From: Hofstenia miamia
Taxonomy: Eukaryota; Xenacoelomorpha; Acoela; Hofsteniidae
DNA length: 64,000 bases
Reading direction: 5' to 3'
NCBI GenBank assembly: GCA_900660155.1
Contig: CABFPE010000236.1
Location: 839,491 to 903,490 of the forward strand
The notes beneath the pieces were generated by a model. It was not told the origin of the DNA and made no database searches. It was given only the letters and a program-made list of their open reading frames with translations. This document shows, piece after piece, positions 1-13,801 of the stretch. Positions within the stretch are counted from its first letter, which is position 1. Every line of letters starts with the position of its first letter. Made by a program: the position numbers and the translations under genes.

Positions 1-31
<31 letters not shown>
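1..31. repeat. (TA)n microsatellite
   Basis: Perfect TA dinucleotides at the window edge; true length unknown. Confidence 0.95.
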
Positions 32-34
<3 letters not shown>

Positions 35-547
35 AATTCTCGAAAATTTATAATTGCGCACTTGTGGATTGGTTTCAAATTTTACAATCAGGATTAGAAA
101 GCTTGTCATGGGTGACATTTTCCGAACCACAACCCATACCAAACCACAAGAAATGTTTACGAATCCATAATACATGACCCACACCACACCATAGGAATAA
201 AAATTTGCCTCACCAATCCCTGCAGCAACTTCTTTGACAAATATTTCAACACTGAGGATTTTACGCATATTTTAACCATAGTCATATTCTTAACGTTTGT
301 GATTTGATAATTTTTCGAATTATTAAGGCTAACTACAAAAATCTTAATGATAGTAATAAAAAACTTTAAATTACTAGAGCATATTTAGCAAAGTAAGAAT
401 GATTATGTGGGAGAATGTGGCTTTGAAAATGCGTAGTATTTGCTCTCTGTTTGAAGATTCTACCCCATGTCGTCTTTATCTAAGGTTTGTTTCACAATAT
501 TGCCTTTTTGAAGAAGAATATACAGGAGGATGTGATTCTCTTGTTCG

Positions 548-583
<36 letters not shown>

Positions 584-2129
584 TTATTGAAAAAATTGCA
601 TCTTAAAATTTGTATTTTGAAATTATAGTTGATTGCTTGATGATCACTTCGTAAACAAATCACCAGCCATTAGTATCCTGTAAATTGATACCCCAATGCA
701 AGTTTTAAGCTGAATTTTTTCAAGAAATGATATCATAAAACGCTGTAAATTGCAAGTAGATATTAGTGTACATACATTTACATTGGCAATACACTTAACA
801 TTTCATTGCCTAACCAATGAAATGATAAGGTGTTAGTTTTTTTCCAATATGTACTTCAAAAAATGATGTTGCATGTATTAAGATAGACAATAAACTCGCA
901 AGATGGCGCATTGATTAATTTCTTAATATGTAAGAAATAGTTTAAAGAAGAATAAACATATCAGTTTCTAAATATGCAGATGCCTCCCTGAGACAATATA
1001 CTATATAAGAGAAATATTGAAATAACTCTGTCCAAGACTTAGGCATAAAATGTAGATTAAATGAGATTTAAATATAAATAGTTTTTAAGAATAATTAATA
1101 ATTGAATGGGTCTGCATCAGTGATTCACACTGATCAAATTTTTAGTCCCACTACGTCTTAGCTATTCAACTAGTCTTTTAGAACACTCGGGATGACATTT
1201 TCCAAACCACTTTTGGTTTGTGAAATTTATTAATTCATTTTCAAAACATTAATTTTATTACTGATTCTTAGTTCTATCACCCAATGACCCATTTTTGACC
1301 TAATTGACAAATATTTAAAAATAGCAATTATCAAGCAGAAGAATAAATTTTAGATTTTGATCAATGTTCATTTCTACAAAATATAAGGACCATTTCTTGA
1401 TGAAAACTTGTGTTCAAAAAGCATTGATTGAAGACATCTAAGACTTCTTTAGTTTGACTGCTTCACAGATTTATTTTGCATATTATTTATCATCAGTGTC
1501 TTCAATTCCCTGATTTAATTTTAACTATTTTTGCTATTGGGGAAGTTATGTAGATTCATATGTGCTGTTTCTTGCAGTGAGAAGAAGAGGTTAAATATTG
1601 AAATTTTAAAAATTTATTAATATTTCTAAATGTTTTCTCAACCTCTGTTCACCTATATCTAAAGTATTAATCAAATATCCTTTTATTGGAAATATGGAAG
1701 TACATAGAGAAGGGTACAGGGGGATGATTGTCCCACCCTTTAATCAATTGGCTAGGAACATTTAACAATATTATTCTCCACATAACCAGGTTTTGAGAAC
1801 TACTCTAGTATAGCATAGAACATGACAAGAAATTCTAAAATGTTAAGCTGAAGCCAAAATAATTCCTGCTCTCTTAATTTCAAATATTTTGGGTTTTACC
1901 ATAGTTCAGGGTTGTAATTGTGTTGGGTAATTTTTATTGCTAAATTTTCAGATCTTATTGGAACAAATGATACTAACTATTAAAATATACATAAATGGGT
2001 TAGATGAATAAAGAAATATGGTTTACTGTTATGTTATCAAAAGATATTATGCAATTATAGTTGCAGGAGAGTAATGTATTGGTTGTCTGAAATTTTTTAG
2101 ATTTCAGTATTTTTTTCGGGGTTACTCTA
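32..2129. other. AT-rich intergenic DNA
   Basis: No gene supported. A phrase GACATTTTCC(A/G)AACCAC occurs twice (about 113 and 1193), a dispersed repeat scrap. Confidence 0.4.
550..580. repeat. (TA)n microsatellite
   Basis: About 15 TA units. Similar tracts occur at 12556-12580, 12930-12961, 13324-13346, 13758-13799, 16684-16714, 21711-21735, 23655-23680, 24053-24083 and 49259-49285; several end in TATATG. Confidence 0.95.
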
Positions 2130-2840
2130 CCAGTCAATGGACTGAAGAGTGGGTGGCAACAGATCTGCTCTGGCACTTCCCCTAGAAGTGTGCAGGCCAG
2201 CTTAATCATGATCTGTGTTGAGTCTGATCAGCAGAGAGTGAAGCTGAAGGCCGAGCTTCATGAGAGGGTTGCGCCTCTCTACAGCTTTCGCCAACCAAGG
2301 CTACTAACTGAGGTAACTCATGAGCACCTGCGTCTGCCTGTTATGGAGATCCTGATTATTTAGGAGATATTTATACACTTGTAGTGCAAAGCACCAAGTG
2401 ACAGCCCAAAAAAATCTCCATAACTTAAAATGTCGGATCATAACAAAAACCCATGACAAAGCAAAGCTCCCTCATAGGTGAGGCTCAGCAAATGCTGGCC
2501 TGGGCCTATCTAGAGGCCAGAGACAGAGGAAAATCCTCTGTATAACTGCCCTCATAGACTCACTCTATGGCTCTGGGCATAGACGTCACCATCTGCTCCA
2601 CAGAACAGACAGTCTCACATCATTGTCACAGCCCCCATATGTGCAAAGCACACATGGTTGCACCTTCTTATACCCTATTGTTTAACGTCCACTTTAGGTT
2701 TGGGACTCCACAAAGAGATGCGCCCATCAAGTATTGGCTCAGCGTCTCCGCTTCTCCAGGAACCACCACGAGGAGGTTACTCTCTAGGACGATTCAGGCA
2801 TAGCCCTTTCAGTTCCCAGATTTCAGTATACCATTTTTAG
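2130..2840. other. GC-richer island of unknown nature
   Basis: About 700 bp, visibly richer in G+C than its surroundings, with no long open frame. An inverted pair GTTATGGAGAT / ATCTCCATAAC (about 2340 and 2414) encloses TAGTGCAAAGCACCAAG. Could be an old transposon or a transferred or duplicated segment; I do not recognise it. Confidence 0.35.
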
Positions 2841-5120
2841 CACTATTGATATACATTGATCATAAAGAAAAAGCCCATAAAGTTGTAGTTGGGTCAAATT
2901 TGGGTTACATTTTCAAAAATTTTTTGTTGGGTCAAGTGCAATTCAATAAACACTCTGCAGAAATTGGGTTGGATTAGATCAAAATTTACTAGTTTTATTG
3001 CGGGTTCAGTTGGGTTGGGTCAATGTATCATCACATATTTACAGTTTTGTCATAATTGTACTGTGCATAACCTAAGCCTGCAATGTACATTTGCAGCTTG
3101 CTCTAATGAAACTAAAGCATTATTTGGTATGCTGGAAAAACTTTGTTTTTTATCAGTCTAGTCAATACATAGCATGAGAAAATTCTTGCTGTGAAATGTG
3201 AATATCTTTGAATAAACTGTCAGGTATAAGGTGGTCTGAGTGAATTGAAACTGTTCATCATATTTCAACATACTTCCCTAGCCTGATTCTGCTCTAAATG
3301 CTGTTAATATGAGCATGCAATATACCTAGGAAGAGAGTTTTCTCAGTGGAGTCAGTTGCTATATTTATAGTTTTGATGCTGCTATGTTTCTGGAGACATC
3401 AAGCAGCAATTTTGGACAGCAGATGCAATGGACTTCTGTATCATCCAGCTTATGATCTACCAGCTTCTTGTTTGACAATTTTTGCATGATGTAAGGAAGA
3501 TATGTTTTCTGATGATTTTTAATTAAATTCAACCACTTTAATTTACACAAACAATTTTGGAGTTGATTCTTAAAAAAAGTCATTGAAGCCTCCTCCGAGA
3601 TATGCTACAAGAACTTTAAGTTAAGAAAGTTTAGAAGCTGTGTGTACACATTTCTAGCTCTCAATGATTAGAGTACAGCAGTATTGCTTCTCACCATTCA
3701 AAACTGCAAACAATTTCTATGATTATACAGAAATTGTTTGTATTTTTTGGAAAAATTCAGGATTTTTTCTCAAATTAGCAAAATTATTTAGAACAAATTG
3801 TCAAGTCAAATGTTTGCCAAATCAAGATGCATATATTTTTCCACTTTTACAATCTCAATTATATAAATACCCAACATCACATGATGTTGACTATGTAAGA
3901 ATGAGAATATATATTTTAAGACATCTGATGACTGAAATCAAGCACATTAATGGAAAACACCACAAATTATGTTCCAAATTTTGAAAGATTTAATATTTTG
4001 AAGAATTTCCCAATGTCACCTTTAAGTTTGTGATGTCACAATACAGCTTTTTAGCATTTCCACTGCAATATATTATTATAGGACAGTTTTGCTTCATGCA
4101 TTATGAAGCTAGGGAGGGATTTTGGGATGCCACTTTTTCACCCAAACCTCAAGCCTCCTAAATTTATCTCAAATCTTCAAAATTTATTTCTAAATGGACA
4201 CTTAGACTCATTTTGTTATCAGAGAAGAATCTATTAAATAATAAATTTGAGAGATTTGCAATAAAGTTCAAATGCTTGAGATTAGTTTGAGTGCAGAAAA
4301 GTACCAGGCAGCATTTTGCACAGGGCACCTTATTTCTTTCTACATTTACTTTTGCTTGCATTGTATAACAAATAAGTTTATATAGTATGTACACAAATGG
4401 TTCAATAATGCATTTATTACCATGGAATTGACTTGATTTACTACAAATACAACTTGTGATTTCTCAGAGTACTTTATTCTTCAAAGATTGGTCACCTACT
4501 GTATGTTCATCTCCATATAGTAACTTTCCAGTAAAAAATTAAATTTTGTGCAACTTCTCCTTTGCTTGAACATTATTAATATTTAATAATTGGATAGCTG
4601 CTCATTAGTATTCTATGATATCAGAACCATTTATTTTTTTATTTATGTGAGGATTTCCCATAGCATTCAAAGTTTGTCTTTTTCCAAATTCTTAGAATTG
4701 AGCGAATTTTAAACATCTAAAAACAACTGAATCAATGTGCATATAACAATGATAGAGCAGGCCCTCTTTATTATTATATTATTTAATTCATTAAATAATG
4801 TAATTGTGTGATTGAGTACAATCCGTGTCTCTTTATTGTTAAAAGTGACAATATTTTCTAAACAGAATAAATTTTAATGAATTTAGGAGTCATTCTTTTA
4901 GTATTATGAATAAAATAATTATATAATAATTTTTTTGAGGTTTTATTTAGCGTTTTTTCTCTAAAAAGTTGCCATTGCATTCTCAGTGACATTTTTCAAT
5001 ATGGAAACATCTTTTTACAGTTACGTAACATATAATTCAGATATGGAATTTAGTTATCATACAACTAAAATTATGCAGCATCCTATTTTAATAAACAGTT
5101 CTCTAACGCTGAGTTCTTAG
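2841..5120. other. upstream flank of atos
   Basis: AT-rich. GGGTT-rich scraps lie at 2890-3025. A minus-strand frame at 3583-3365 (KTYLPYIMQKLSNKKLVDHK, then CCPKLLLDVSRN) and a plus-strand frame at 3664-3984 have protein-like stretches but no recognised homology. The first atos exon may lie here, but none fits in phase. Confidence 0.3.
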
Positions 5121-5156
5121 CAAAAATGAAGAAGAAAGGTTTTATTATATTTCTAG

Positions 5157-5340
5157 ACAATTTTTCGATTTGAATTTAGTTGGAGTTATACATCAACTGG
5201 TTCAAAACGTTTGTTTGTCCATTATTGAAAGTAGGAAGCCTATGCCCACAGAACAGGGTCATTGTCTTGGATCTCACTTTCCAAATATCAGTGATGGTCA
5301 AGAACAAGTTGTGCATAATTGTTCAGAAACTAATTTAGAG
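5157..5340 (+). CDS. atos: atos, first recognised exon (N-terminal region)
   Basis: Encodes about 61 residues, beginning QFFDLNLVGVIHQL and including SIIESRKPMPTEQG. This resembles the acidic/hydrophobic N-terminus of ATOSA (there, an EFLVSLALLITEGRTP-type stretch). The open frame is closed by a stop at 5110-5112, so the exon starts at an acceptor. Two AG acceptors share the same phase, at 5119-5120 and 5155-5156; the second has the better pyrimidine tract, and the first would add 12 residues. The donor at 5341 begins a 35-nt intron. No upstream initiator exon fits the required phase. Confidence 0.7.
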
Positions 5341-8300
5341 GTATTACTTGTATTAGCTTCTTTACACTTTTTTAGTGCATTGCAATTTCTGAACATAAAG
5401 CGACAATTGAGCGGTTGATTAGTGCCGATGTGCCAGTATGTATAGAAGTGTGGATTTGTCCAGAAGGTATTAAGAATACACAAGATAGTATTTTATTAGA
5501 ATGTTGGATCATACAAATAAGTCATCGAATGTGAGTATCACTTTTTGTTTCATTTTACACTAGAAAGGCTGATTGCTTCAAATTTTGATGAAATAATACT
5601 TTTATATTTTTTGAGAAAAGTTTTCAACCTGTAGCCACAAAACTTTATGACTTAATTTATGGCCCTTTCCTATGTCATTTAAAATTTGAGCCCATAAAAA
5701 ATTGTTTGGGAAGAATTTGGATTTTATACAGCATTTACTGCATGTTGCATTATCTGGTTGAGGTCATGTTGCTCACGCAGCTGTGCTTTTCTTGACATCT
5801 TCGCCTGTGGTTCAGTCTATTTCAGACTCTGAAGGAGAAGCAACTTTAGCCAGTGCACGACCTAGAGCAAGGATAAAATCGCTACGAGGCACTGTAGAGC
5901 CTGTTGACATGCTAAGCTGTAGAGAATATTGCAAGTGGCCCAACGTCTAACATATATCCCACTTATTGGCGCTATAATATAAGATCAACGCAGCTTCATC
6001 TTTCCTGTTTACTCACGTGAATGTCATCGGTGCATAGTGGATAGAACTACCACACGTTTCGTCTTTTTGACCTGATAAATAGGTAAATTTATTGGATCAC
6101 TCACAAAAGCGTGTTTCATGAAGATGAAGTGGAATGTCTAGGATTCCGGGAATTTTTTACAAAGCGGTTGGAAACGTAAAGAAAATTTGTCTGTTTACAG
6201 TTGTAAATATCAAAACAGATGTGCTTTTTTGTGTCCCGAAAACACTCTGTATATTTTTTTCGAAATGCCTCACTCCGAATATCTTTTGACCAAAGTTTAT
6301 TAAGTTACGCTGATGAATCACACCATGAGATAAAGCAGTTCAATAAATTGTTCTAACCCCACCTTTGAGAGTTCCCACTCACTGTTGTATAGATGTGCAA
6401 ACTATGCAATACATTTGCATATATGCCTTAACAACCCTGTATCAATCAAGAGATGCCATGCATCTAATGGGTCCTGAAATGGCTTTCTATATGCTGTCCT
6501 GTACATTTTGCACTTGCGAACGATCAGTGTTAGCTCTTCCCATATTTGAGTGCCAGTGTACTAAGCGGCTAAACGATAATATCTGGTGAATTATGAACAG
6601 GCGATGGAGTAGCAGGCGAAGTTGCGAAATAACAATGAGGATGTGTTGTTTGGTATGTGGATTCCTGTTTCTGAAGAATGTGTGTTTAACATCGGTTGAG
6701 CTAATAGATTTGCTGTCAATGGATGAGCAAACAACAGGGATATCATTCATCGCCTTATTATCACTTCCAGTTTCATCGTTTGCGATATCTATGAATAATA
6801 AAGTTTTTGTAGCAGAGATTCTCATGGAGCGAGACATGATAGTGAAAAGTTCTACTATAAACAATCGCATATAGACATTTATTGTATAGTGAACCCACTA
6901 AAAGAGTGCTAAGTTGATTAACTGCTAAATTTCCAGGTTTTTGGCGCCTATGCTACTGGTTTGCTGCCTCAACTAGAGACATCAAAATGAAGCAGTGAAA
7001 CATTTTCGTCAAACCCTGTTTACCACTGGTTTAACTACTTTAAAAGTTTTCATTACAAATAAAAAAATTCAATTGATGAAATTGGACTTTCTAGGAATAT
7101 TTTTTTTTTGCTTGGCCTTTCTAGTGTTAAGCGCGATATTTAGAAAAACATCTTCTGCTGTAACAAGTCTTTCATTGTTTCAAGCAATAAAATCGTACTT
7201 GTATTTTTCTCAACTTTCTTCGTGGCTTGTAAAATCTCAGGGAAAAAATCCTCGTAGTATAGAGTACAGGTAGGAACTAAAATTCAGAGTTAATTATTAT
7301 TTATTCATTGATAGAGTTACTCCTGGAGGTGATAGTGTACCAAATAATCTTTTACATTCCCATACATTTCCTCGCCCATTTCTACCATTCAGTAATGTGT
7401 CTGTGGATGTTAGTTCATATTGCCTACCGCGCTCGCCAGAGCCATTGGTATCTCCTAGTTCTTCACAATATGATGATGCATTGAGTTCTTTTGCTGGTAT
7501 CAAGCTTAGTCCAGCATTTAATAGGAAACGTTATTGTTGTAGTTCTAATTGTACTGATGAGATTTCAAATGAGGAAGAAGGTTTTATTGTTTTAATATCT
7601 TTTCTCAAAATATTTTATAGGTCATTCTCGTCAAACTATTTTGATATCTAGAGCAAATAGCAGCCCTCCACTTCGCCTTATATCCCCACCGCATTTGCAA
7701 GGAGATTGCGCTAGCTGTGCTTCTTCATCTGCTACTGAAGCGGACGTTCAATTTGTTCTTGGCAATGATATTACAAAATTAAGTAATCGCAAAAAGAAAA
7801 AAAGTAAACACAGACGAATTAGTCATGTTCGTGATGACTCTTCTACAGAGAGAGATATGGTGTTTGATGAAGAAGCAATCTTTCAACCTATTAAGGTAGT
7901 TAGAATTTTTATTCATAATTACTTATTATTTTAGAAATCTGATGGCTCACATCAACGTTGTCAGTCATTTTCATCTTCCTATTTTCACTCCCGAACTGGT
8001 CTACCTATTTTTTCTAGCCCTGTAATTTTTAAATCTATTTTAGCGATGACAGTTCTGCTTAATTTAATAATTATTTGCAATTCAATACAGAGTGTTAATT
8101 TGAATAGGTATTTTTCCATTTAGATTAAATTTTGAGTATTGATTGTTGTATGAATATTTTTGCAATAAATTATGAAATCCCCGCTAGGAGATATACTTAT
8201 ACAACAATATAATGATTTGACTGAAACTAATATTTGAGCCGTTTATGGAATGTGCTGGGATGTGTTTCTTGTTTTTTAGCATTCCAATGCGAATTTCCTC

Positions 8301-11300
8301 TGTTTTCATCCAGCTATTATTACTTGATGGGAATCAACTGCTTTGCCACGGATAAAAATGTAAAGAAATCAACACTCTATTTGAATTGATGTATGAAGTT
8401 CATAAAATTTTCTCTCAATGGTGACAGCCTCCATCTGAGATGCATGATGTACTTGAATTCTATCCAAAATTGTAAGATTCTGATATGGGATATAAGTAGA
8501 GCGCAGTATTTCCAGAACAAATAGGTGCTAATTTATTAGAAGGGACCTCAGAATTTGTTTTAATCGGTTTCTAGCCAAGATCTGTGAATAATAGATTCAT
8601 CTTGTAGTACTGGATTACACTAATTTTGTTCTAGCTCTTTCATCATACAAAATCATCCGTCAATTACTGATGATCCCTCAATACATGTATCGCAGCAGTT
8701 TAGAATTAAACTAAAAATATGTTTAAGCATGAGCTGGAGTTATGTAAACGTTTTACATCATGTAAAAGTGAATAAACGTGTACTATACAGAAATTATTAT
8801 GAAATGCTTGCAACTGGTATATATAAATTTGCCAAGCTGGCTTGATCTTCTTTTATCCCTGGGTGTTTTAATATAATATTCAATTTTTTCAGTAATGCAG
8901 TCCATTTACGTAATGAACTGCAATTGCGGTTAAAGAAAATCAATATGGTTTTTATCTAAAACAATTACCGATTATTTACGCTAAAGCAAGGGAATAATTT
9001 AATTTCATAAAGAAGGAAACGATAATGTACTGTATTTAATTGCAGTTCGTTCCCTGACAGACATGAACAGCAAAATTGTCTCGTATCCAGAAACATGTAA
9101 TTATCCGAAATTTCTGCATCGTAATATCAATCTCATTGGTTCAATTAATTTCAAATTTCTAGTTTTGAATTATGCTACCGGGGTACCGTTACTGATCAGT
9201 TCGCGTCGCTTTTTCAAAATATAAAAATAACTTTTAAAACAGATTGTAAAAACGAAAAAACAAAGTGTGCGACTATTATTGTTCATTGTTTCTAATAAAT
9301 ATGTGTCGTAGATGTTCACCTCATGTATACTTCAATAATAACGAAGGATTTATTAGCCGCTTATGGCAAACATTACAAAAATAAAGCCACGTTTTGCGGC
9401 AACGAAAACAGTCACAGGAGATGAAGTAGGAGCAGGTGCAAGAGTAGGCGAAGCTCGGGAGCGGCAGGATGAGTTGAGGACAGATTGGGCGAGTCGTCGA
9501 TAGCAACGAGGTAAGAAAAGAACCTCAAACACAACCTTTAGGAGCCCCACTAATGACAAGGGCATAAGAAGAAATAGACGAGTTGATTTTCATACATTGG
9601 CGGTGATTGGACAGGTAAGACTGGAAAAATTTGAAATCAGTATCAAATCCAAATAAGCTTAATTTGTCAAGAAGAATAGAATGGGGAAGCCAATCAAATG
9701 CTTTAGAAATATCGAGAAAGATAATGCAACCAGGATCATTATGATCAGAGTGGAAATAGCGGTTTCCAATCAGAGTGAACAAGTTAATGATGGTAGAACT
9801 ACCCGGAAAATTACAATGCTGAGAAGAGGAGATGAGATGACAAACTTTAGGGAAAACAACGAACAACAAGGCGCTCAAAGATTATTGACAGCCGAGAAAG
9901 AATAGCTATAGGACGATAAAAAGTGACTTGAGAGGAGGGAAGTTGATTGGATTTTAATAGCATAGAGATCCAAGATGTTTTCCAGCAAGGCGGAATGGGT
10001 GGAAGGACTTGAGCAGGTTTCGTGCCATCAGGATAGCAAGTACCAAACTACTTGCAGGACTTAAGCATGGGGAAAATATCATGGGCGTTGCAGACGATGT
10101 CACATAGGCGAATCAGCAGGGAGGAGGCAGGTGGATCAGGGGAGAGAGAAACGGGATCAGAGAAATTCGAGGCAAATAGGCATTGATGAGATCAAGGTTT
10201 CATTTCAAGCTGGGGAGGTCAGGTTTGGAATGAAGGTAACACAAGAAAGAATAAGAGTCTAGAAGAGATCCAGATAAGAAGCTGGACAGCAGAGAGATTT
10301 GTCGAGTTCCTTGAATTTGATGACATCTGTGAGAGAAGAGAGTTTCAAAGAATCGGAAGGACTGGAACTGCGTTAAAACATTCCAATTTATTCAGTGTAC
10401 AGTAAGGGAATGAAACATGCTTTTTTCGACGACGAAGAACAAATGAAGAAATATCTTGGTGAACCAAGGTGTAACAGTGATCGTCAGAGAAAGAGTCGTT
10501 AAAAATGGATAATCAAGAAGAAAGCAACATTTAGCGATACAAAGTCACTGTTAGATCGAAGCTATGGAGGAGCAGCTGGACAAGATGGGGAAATAAAATG
10601 GACAGAGAGGTTGATCCCACGACATGAATGATCAGACAGTTTAACCCGAACAGGGACCACAATGGTGTCAAAAATGTGATCAGGGTGAGAGCACAAACCT
10701 AAGTCAAAAGAGGGAGGAGGAGGAAGTAGGAGAAGATACATGTTTTTCAAGAGAATAGTGAGCACAAAGATCCAGGACAGCGGAATCATAGGCGTCATTA
10801 ATCAAGTTCCAGTAATCATGTGGACGTTTGAAGTCACCACAGATAAGGAAATGAGAAGTGTAAATCCAAGTTGACGACGAGAGAGTGAGAGCATGGATGA
10901 TAAATCAGTAAGTGGTATACGAAAAAGGCTGTTGGAAAGAGGGTTGTAAATACAGCGCAGAGGAGCAATGTGATAACGAAAACAACAGCACCGATTCAAC
11001 AGAAATCAAAGGAAAAAGAATCAAATGAGAGGGATGGATGTCAATGTTAGAACGACGTAAGGCAATTAGAACACTACCATTAGAGCAATCCATACGGGAG
11101 AGAACTTTAAGTTTGAAAAAGCAGCACTGTCAGCAACAGAAGAATTTTCAATCATTTTGAAATTCAAAAAATCTTGGTTATCTCAATGAATGCCAATTTC
11201 TGTTATACAGATGTCATCACATGATGACAATGATTTTTGGTTAGGATTTTTTATGGTTACGCTGCGTTTCGCCTATAATAACTCATAATAACTTATAATA

Positions 11301-13314
11301 GTGTGGAAAAACGTTATTTTGCGTGTAAGCTTTGAATCATAACCCACTCAAATTTATTTTCGTGCCAATATATCCAAACGCTGGATTTTATTCCTTTTGC
11401 ATACAGTGCTCGCAGTTTATAATTTTTCGTAGTAAACTGAAAATTTTTTCATTGCTCATTATTTTTTCATTTAGGAATTTGAAAAATAGTTCTCGCTTAT
11501 CCAAAGCCATCTGCAATAATGTTCGTAATTCATACCATTGTAACAACATTATTATATTTCTGAAATTTAATTTACTGCTGCCGTGTCTTTAATGGAAAAC
11601 CTGATCAATGTATTCTTGATGTCTACAGCTCTGTTTTCAAGTTTCTCATATCTGCTAACTTCAAATATTTCGTCGCCATGCACAAAGCAAGTAAATTACC
11701 ATTGGCATTTACTTGAAATAAACTGTCTCGGTCCCCAAGCCTATTTTAAATTTGGCAATCCTGAGAAATGGACGCATCTATTGGTGAACGTGTTCTAATC
11801 TAGTGCTGTGCCTGAAATACTTTTCACTATTTTGCATTGAAAATGACCATTTAATAAAGGAATTCTCTCGACTCCTAATGCTCGGATTATCACTTGGTCG
11901 AAATCCCATGAAACGAAAACTAGTTTAACCCATTGAGTCGTGCCTTACTCAAAATCAAAGAACGTGGCGCCAACGTTTTTAAAGAAACAATTCCAAATCT
12001 AAGTTTAAGGATTACGGTTTTTTCTTCTTGTTCAATACAAACGTTTAAAATAGTACTTGATAAATTTATTTACGGCTTTTTTTAGTTTACTGAAATTCTA
12101 CTTCTAAGTGAAAGCTCTAATATTTGAAATATAGATTTGCATTACTAGAACCATTGAATGTGTTTTATCATGTGCTCTATTGTTGATAAAACGCATGAAT
12201 TGTCGTTTGGTAAGCTTCTCGATTTATTTGTGTTTTTAGCAAAATATACAGTCGTGCATAATATTCAGATTCGAATAAGAAAAGTTCCTAATTCAATTCC
12301 ACAAAAAGTTAAAAACAACAAACTGATCATGTGCTCATTAACATTAAAACTAAAAATCCAAATGATAGGATTGCAGAATGACTCAATTGTCAGCATGTGC
12401 GTAAGTATTAAGTCTTGATCATCGGCTCAACTTCGGTAATACATTCGCTATTTATTTACAATAATTTAGTCGCTGTTTGAAAACTGCGGGAGCCGCAAAT
12501 AACATAAATGGCTGTCAATTCTAGATGCCAAACATGTTGTCGCGCACTGTCTGTCTATATATATATATATATATATATATGGCTCTCGATACTATGCGAT
12601 TTTTATGAACCGCCCGCAATTTCCGATTTTCCATAGTATCCAGCGCCTTTATTGATGGAAAGCCAGAATAATTAATTTGATCCAAGAATTTTTACATTGA
12701 GCATTTTGAATAAGGGTCTAATTTCTTATGTATGAGTTTCAGGTTTTTTCAAAAAAAATTACCCGTATCCAGCGCCCTCTGCCATAGTATCCAGCGCTCG
12801 TATAGATTTTTTTGTATATGCCATTAATCTAAAGGCAATGTTTAAAATAATTCCAGCATGCACCATTTGGATAAAGATGCTAGATCTGAAAAAAGTTTAG
12901 GAGTCAAAGTAAATTGAAATTTAATTAAAATATATATATTATATATATATATATATATATGTTTATTGCAGTGCTCATGCTTTTAATATAGCAGGCAACC
13001 GATAGGTGGACTTGCGAGCATAACCATATAAGTTAATTGCTTTGAATTTCGTCGGTTAGTCTAACCTGTGCATGCGCACTGAGTAATCCGCATAAATGTT
13101 AACTACTGTTTCAACGATGCTGCCATTATTATCTTTGTATGGATATCTGTGTGCAGTACTGGGCTATGGGCGCATTTCTAGATTAAAATTGCTTCCTCGT
13201 ATTCATAATTGAATTGCAGTTTTTTTATTTTAAAATATGTAAATTTCATTGTTAATTTGATTATTACTCAATACTTTTTTAGTAATATTTTTTAATTGTG
13301 GCGTTTCACCTTGT

Positions 13315-13346
<32 letters not shown>

Positions 13347-13752
13347 GTAATACCTCCCTCTCCGTAGTATGGTTTTTGCAAAAAAGTGCTACATAGAGGG
13401 CGGCGAGGAAAATTGTCCATACTACATAGAGGGATTTTGGCCGAAAATTAACTTTTTGNNNNNNNNNNNNNNNNNNNNNNNNNNNNNNNNNNNNNNNNNN
13501 NNNNNNNNNNNNNNNNNNNNNNNNNNNNNNNNNNNNNNNNNNNNNNNNNNNNNNNNNNNNNNNNNNNNNNNNNNNNNNNNNNNNNNNNNNNNNNNNNNNN
13601 NNNNNNNNNNNNNNNNNNNNNNNNNNNNNNNNNNNNNNNNNNNNNNNNNNNNNNNNNNNNNNNNNNNNNNNNNNNNNNNNNNNNNNNNNCACCAATATAT
13701 GTGGTGAGCATTACAAAGCACCAATATATATGAAAATTTTGTTACAAATCAC

Positions 13753-13801
<49 letters not shown>

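Noticed and set aside
399-663. Frames with YIYIYIY repeats
   Set aside because: These are translations of (TA)n, as are similar frames at 13315 and 16640.
3664-3984. 106-codon plus-strand frame upstream of atos
   Set aside because: Compositionally ordinary for AT-rich DNA and no recognisable domain, splice context or homology.
5001-5120. Short frame METSFYSY... ending just before the exon 1 acceptor, as the missing atos start exon
   Set aside because: Its only donor (GTAACA at 5025) leaves phase 0, but the next exon needs two carried bases; no similarity to the Atos N-terminus.
6487-6870. 127-residue minus-strand frame in the piggyBac-like element as a transposase
   Set aside because: No DDE or piggyBac motif could be recognised; left as unassigned interior sequence.
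6974-8123. A membrane protein (TMEM201/Samp1-like) with N- and C-terminal transmembrane segments
   Set aside because: The hydrophobic runs at about 7090-7125 and 8040-8095 fall in introns once phases and Atos homology are applied; only the 8022-8123 read-through is kept, as a hypothesis.
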